7,876 nt of DNA from Synergistaceae bacterium (GTDB lineage: Bacteria > Synergistota > Synergistia > Synergistales > Aminobacteriaceae): assembly GCA_009778055.1 (NCBI GenBank), contig WRKN01000113.1, forward strand, positions 1-7,876. The letters are read 5' to 3'. Under the pieces are notes generated by a model that was given only the letters and a program-made list of their open reading frames with translations, was not told where the DNA came from and searched no databases. This document shows, one piece after another, positions 6,161 through 7,876 of this stretch. The translations under genes were made by a program, and so were the position numbers. Numbering within the stretch: position 1 is the first letter of the stretch; the number at the start of each line of letters is the position of its first letter.

Positions 6161-6164
6161 CCAT
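6150..6164 (-). CDS. Possible mini-ORF (MEKK-stop) before the leucine-rich ORF
   Basis: ATG GAG AAA AAA TAA follows AAAGGGGG with an 8-base gap. The stop ends right at the base of the hairpin that hides the next start, 14 bases before its GTG. A ribosome stopping here would cover and open part of that hairpin, a usual layout for coupling. It is very short and may be chance; the A-run is also the plus-strand terminator's T-tract. Confidence 0.22.
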   Translation of the reverse strand: MEKK

Positions 6165-6222
6165 CGCCCCCACCCCCTTTCTTGCGAGGTGGCAGACCTC
6201 GGGAATACTTTTCCCCCGCGCT

Positions 6223-6231
6223 ATTTTACCA
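6223..6231 (-). promoter_or_regulatory. Extended -10 promoter, minus strand
   Basis: TGGTAAAAT reads as an extended -10 (TGN plus TAAAAT, five of six bases). No good -35 is seen. The start site would be near 6216, giving a 52-base structured leader before the mini-ORF. It lies about 50 bases after the XRE stop codon. A weak GC stem with a TTTTT run just upstream may end XRE transcription, but is not convincing. Confidence 0.4.
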
Positions 6232-6277
6232 GAAAAACCAAGAAGCCTTCCGGCGGGGTAAACTTATGCCCCCTTCG

Positions 6278-6958
6278 TTAACGTTTCTGTTCTTTCCTGT
6301 TCCCGCGTTGCTGACCATATCTTAAAAAATCAATGTAATCCAGCACTTTGTCAATATCCTCTCCGCGCAGGTCTTCAAACAACTCGACAAGTTTTTTCCG
6401 TTCCGTGCCCGTCGATGAACTCGGGCTGTCCGTCTCGTCGCCGCTGTCATTCGCGTCCGCTTTACAGTCCGTCCATCCGACAAGGTAATCGACGGACACG
6501 CCGAAGAAATCGGCAAGAGCCAGTATCACTCCGAGGCTTGGGGTTTTGTTGGCATTTTCAAGGTTGCCGATGGTTTTCATATGACATCCCACGGCGTCGC
6601 CGACGTTTCGCAGTATCAGGCGTTTGGCAAGGCGCAGTTCCCTCAGGCGCGACGCGAAAACATCGGGATTCAGCGTCTTTCTGTCAGCCAATCCCTTAAC
6701 CTCTGAATTCTTTAAACAGGGAGCATTATGCTTATTATGGATTGCATTATAATCCTCCCGTCCGACAAGGTAATCTATGGAGACGTCGAAGAAATTGGCA
6801 AGAACCAACACCATGTTCAGGCTGGGCGGCTGTCGGCGATTTTCCAAATTGCCGATGGTCTTCAGGCTGTATCTCACAGCATCCCCAACTTGCAAAAGAG
6901 TGAGGCGACGGGATGAACGCAGCGTCTTCAATCGCGTCGCAAAGACATCAAATTTCAT
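6278..6958 (-). CDS. XRE-family regulator with two tandem helix-turn-helix domains
   Basis: This is a 226-residue cytoplasmic DNA-binding protein. Two Cro/CI-type domains occupy residues 5-66 and 100-161, each with the core VGDAV....KTIGNLEN, PSL and a closing DYLVG. By hand alignment about 39 of 65 positions are identical between them, so this is an internal duplication rather than two unrelated domains. A linker (67-99) separates them. After residue 165 comes an acidic, serine-rich stretch and a basic tail with a likely helix (KKLVELFEDL...VLDYIDFLRY). One chain carries two DNA readers and might bind a two-half-site operator as a monomer, which is inference. ATG at 6958 is preceded by a weak GGGGGTG. 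It is divergent from the plus-strand gene at 7280 and upstream of the leader at 6000-6231; either could be its target, besides itself. Confidence 0.9.
   Translation of the reverse strand: MKFDVFATRLKTLRSSRRLTLLQVGDAVRYSLKTIGNLENRRQPPSLNMVLVLANFFDVSIDYLVGREDYNAIHNKHNAPCLKNSEVKGLADRKTLNPDVFASRLRELRLAKRLILRNVGDAVGCHMKTIGNLENANKTPSLGVILALADFFGVSVDYLVGWTDCKADANDSGDETDSPSSSTGTERKKLVELFEDLRGEDIDKVLDYIDFLRYGQQRGNRKEQKR
6467..6946 (-). repeat. Two direct-repeat units inside the XRE gene
   Basis: The units 6946-6752 and 6661-6467 encode the two helix-turn-helix domains, spaced by 90 bases. The similarity persists in DNA: on the plus strand CGAAGAAATTGGCAAGAACCA near 6786 matches CGAAGAAATCGGCAAGAGCCA near 6501 with two differences, and KTIGNLEN is shared exactly in protein. 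This points to duplication within the gene. Confidence 0.75.
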
Positions 6959-6975
6959 CCACGCACCCCCGTCAT

Positions 6976-6992
6976 GTCAAAAAAGTATTGAC
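6976..6992. promoter_or_regulatory. Inverted repeat, candidate XRE operator
   Basis: GTCAA and TTGAC flank a 7-base AAAAGTA centre, 17 bases before the XRE start and overlapping the -35 box of the divergent plus-strand promoter. Binding here could both repress that promoter and control the XRE gene. The arms are only 5 bases, so confidence is moderate at best. Confidence 0.4.
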
Positions 6993-7016
6993 TTCTTTGT
7001 TTTGAAGGCTTAAAAT
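6988..7016 (+). promoter_or_regulatory. Sigma70-type promoter for the divergent plus-strand gene
   Basis: TTGACT (6988-6993), a 17-base spacer and TAAAAT (7011-7016) match the consensus in ten of twelve positions. The start site would be near 7021-7023, giving a leader of roughly 257 bases before the ATG at 7280. Confidence 0.65.
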
Positions 7017-7279
7017 CCGTATGTCTTCGTATAGCAGATTAAGCAATCTCAAAATGAAATATCTGTAGAAAAAGACGACCACTTTGACTAAAAAACAACA
7101 ACAGCTCACGGCTTTGTCCGCGAGTGATGTTGTGATTTTGCCAAAATTTTAGCACGGACAGCCTCAAACGTTATCCGTAAAGTCCTGAACATTGGGGGAG
7201 TTAGGCATGATGTGAAATAAATGGACTGTAACGCGCTGGAACGGGAGTGAAGTTATCGAAAAGGAAGGTGCGGTGACCT
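7017..7279 (+). other. Long untranslated leader of the secreted-protein gene
   Basis: No normal-sized gene is seen here on either strand. The stretch holds an imperfect hairpin at 7098-7133 (ACAACA/TGTTGT, CTC/GAG and CGG/CCG with small internal loops) followed by a loose T-rich run. It also has a shorter ACGGA/TCCGT pairing near 7153-7178. Very short frames include ATG ATG TGA at 7207-7215 behind GGGGGAG (6-base gap) and a nine-codon frame at 7221-7250. Their number suggests a regulated leader, but none matches a known riboswitch or RNA family by eye. On the minus strand TGCTATACG (7036-7028) is a weak candidate promoter for the XRE gene. Confidence 0.4.
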
Positions 7280-7876
7280 ATGTTGAAAAATGTTACCAGA
7301 TTTTTGTTTTTGGCGGTTTTTGTGGTGTACGCGTCTGTGGTGGGTGCGGCGTGGGGGCGTGAAGCGAAGGTAGAAGCCGAATACATAAGTGATGAGTATG
7401 CTGATCCTCAAGATACTGTTGAAGATAATTGGGGAAAATGGACGCGTGACGGCAATGGAATGAAGACGTTGATTCCGATCTTCATTGATGAGACTGGCAC
7501 CCTTATGGACAGTGATTGGATAGAAGTGAGTTTCGAGACGTCAACTAGCGGCGTTGTAGTTTTTCCTGTAAGTTTTAAGTTGGGTACGGGCGTGACTTAT
7601 AGTAAAGAAGTAATGATTACGATAACGATTCCCGGTAGTCACACGGCTGTTGAAGTTGATGACTTAGGGCTGATTTTTACTACGAACGCACCGGAGGTGA
7701 GGGCGGGAGCTGGTAGCGTTGAGTTACTTACTAATGGAGAAGATGAGCTTTTCTCAGTCCCCCCTCTCCCGGCTACATCTGTTAAAAAGCCGTCTATCTT
7801 CCCCCCTGAAAAAGATTTTAAGCGTGAATATTATTCTTCCTTCGGCCTTACCAGATTGGCGGAAAACCAGCTTTTC
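7280..7876 (+). CDS. Secreted or surface protein of unknown family, C-terminus cut off
   Basis: The frame is open for 199 codons to the right edge. It starts with a clear signal peptide: MLKNVTR, a hydrophobic core FLFLAVFVVYASVVG, and small residues GAA before WGREAK. The exported part is acidic and rich in aspartate, glutamate, threonine and valine, with alternating polar/hydrophobic runs (WIEVSFETSTSGVVVFPVSF, KEVMITITIPG) that suggest beta-sheet, perhaps an immunoglobulin-like surface domain; this is inference. Then comes a proline-rich stretch (SVPPLPATSVKKPSIFPP). No family was recognised. ATG at 7280 follows AAGGAAGG by 11 bases, and an in-frame TGA at 7274-7276 rules out extension. 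Codons such as GAT, AGT, ACT and GTT are far commoner than in the minus-strand genes, hinting at separate origin or different expression. Confidence 0.8.
   Translation, partial: MLKNVTRFLFLAVFVVYASVVGAAWGREAKVEAEYISDEYADPQDTVEDNWGKWTRDGNGMKTLIPIFIDETGTLMDSDWIEVSFETSTSGVVVFPVSFKLGTGVTYSKEVMITITIPGSHTAVEVDDLGLIFTTNAPEVRAGAGSVELLTNGEDELFSVPPLPATSVKKPSIFPPEKDFKREYYSSFGLTRLAENQLF

Larger units (their letters stand above)
6000..6216 (-). promoter_or_regulatory. Structured leader RNA upstream of permease, attenuator-like
   Basis: A minus-strand transcript from the promoter at 6231-6223 would begin near 6216 and fold into successive hairpins. These are GGGAA/TTCCC (6215-6201), CGAGGT/ACCTCG (6201-6185), the start-codon hairpin (6149-6115), CGAAGTGAGGG/CCCTCGCTTCG (6066-6040) and the terminator (6030-6005). 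GGCGGC (6057-6052), in and beside the loop of the fourth hairpin, can pair with GCCGCC (6029-6024), the 5' arm of the terminator: six GC pairs plus a G-U. That is a mutually exclusive antiterminator. The fourth hairpin has a U-G wobble on this strand but a C-A mismatch on the plus strand, which favours the minus RNA as the folded form. Function is inferred from layout only. Confidence 0.45.

Noticed and set aside
6113..6325. 70-codon plus-strand frame beginning MARISFITAK
   Set aside because: It runs through the terminator T-tract and the end of the XRE gene, is proline- and phenylalanine-rich by virtue of C/T-rich DNA, and has no family signal.
6975..6980. TTGACA on the minus strand as the -35 of the XRE gene
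   Set aside because: The matching -10 position falls inside the coding sequence (6957-6952), so transcription would start within the gene.
7021..7068. 15-codon frame MSSYSRLSNLKMKYL at the expected transcript start, possibly leaderless
   Set aside because: It sits about where transcription should begin and has no ribosome site or recognisable character; too little to support a gene.
7201..7386. 61-codon minus-strand frame
   Set aside because: It is antisense to the signal peptide region of the plus-strand secreted protein and has no ribosome site or family signal.
1..7876. CRISPR array, insertion sequence, tRNA or rRNA
   Set aside because: No regularly spaced repeats, transposase frames, terminal repeats or cloverleaf sequences were found on either strand.

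Overview
The window looks like chromosomal DNA of a bacterium with moderately high GC content. It reads as ordinary bacterial coding: Shine-Dalgarno sites, ATGA/TTGA overlaps and several TTG starts. The lineage is not proven. The gene mix (an aldo/keto reductase of the ferredoxin-tailed kind, a UPF0173 hydrolase, a CapA-like protein, a secreted protein of unknown family) suits an anaerobe, and Synergistota is a weak guess.

Layout: everything from 1 to 6958 is on the minus strand; the last gene is on the plus strand. Read in transcription order, a tandem-domain XRE regulator (6958-6278) comes first. It is followed by about 300 bases without a normal-sized gene (5968-6277). Next is a TTG-started ABC importer permease (5967-5209), its ATPase (to 4500) and a CapA-family secreted protein (4503-3322), linked by short overlaps. 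After a 75-base gap come undecaprenyl diphosphate synthase (3246-2539) and a trans-prenyltransferase (2542-1490), overlapping by 4 bases. These two plausibly make allylic diphosphate primer and C55 carrier lipid for the cell envelope. A UPF0173 metallo-beta-lactamase-fold hydrolase (1440-760) and a truncated aldo/keto reductase (733 to the left edge) complete the run.

The most unusual stretch is 5993-6231. The minus strand has an extended -10 promoter, a structured leader, a five-codon mini-ORF, a 19-codon leucine-rich ORF whose start codon sits in the loop of a hairpin, a second hairpin and an intrinsic terminator just before the permease. The plus strand has its own TGCTATAAT promoter overlapping that terminator's U-tract, and its own terminator hairpin across the leucine-rich ORF's start. 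The result would be two nearly fully overlapping RNAs of about 150-220 nt. This resembles either a type I toxin/antisense RNA pair (Ibs/Sib-like layout) or a translated-leader attenuator for the ABC operon, or both.

The right end (6959-7876) is divergent. A good sigma70-type plus-strand promoter (TTGACT-17-TAAAAT) overlaps an inverted repeat that may be the XRE operator. It leads through a roughly 260-base leader with a hairpin and very short ORFs into a secreted protein of unknown family. That gene is visibly more AT-rich in codon choice than its neighbours and is cut by the window edge.
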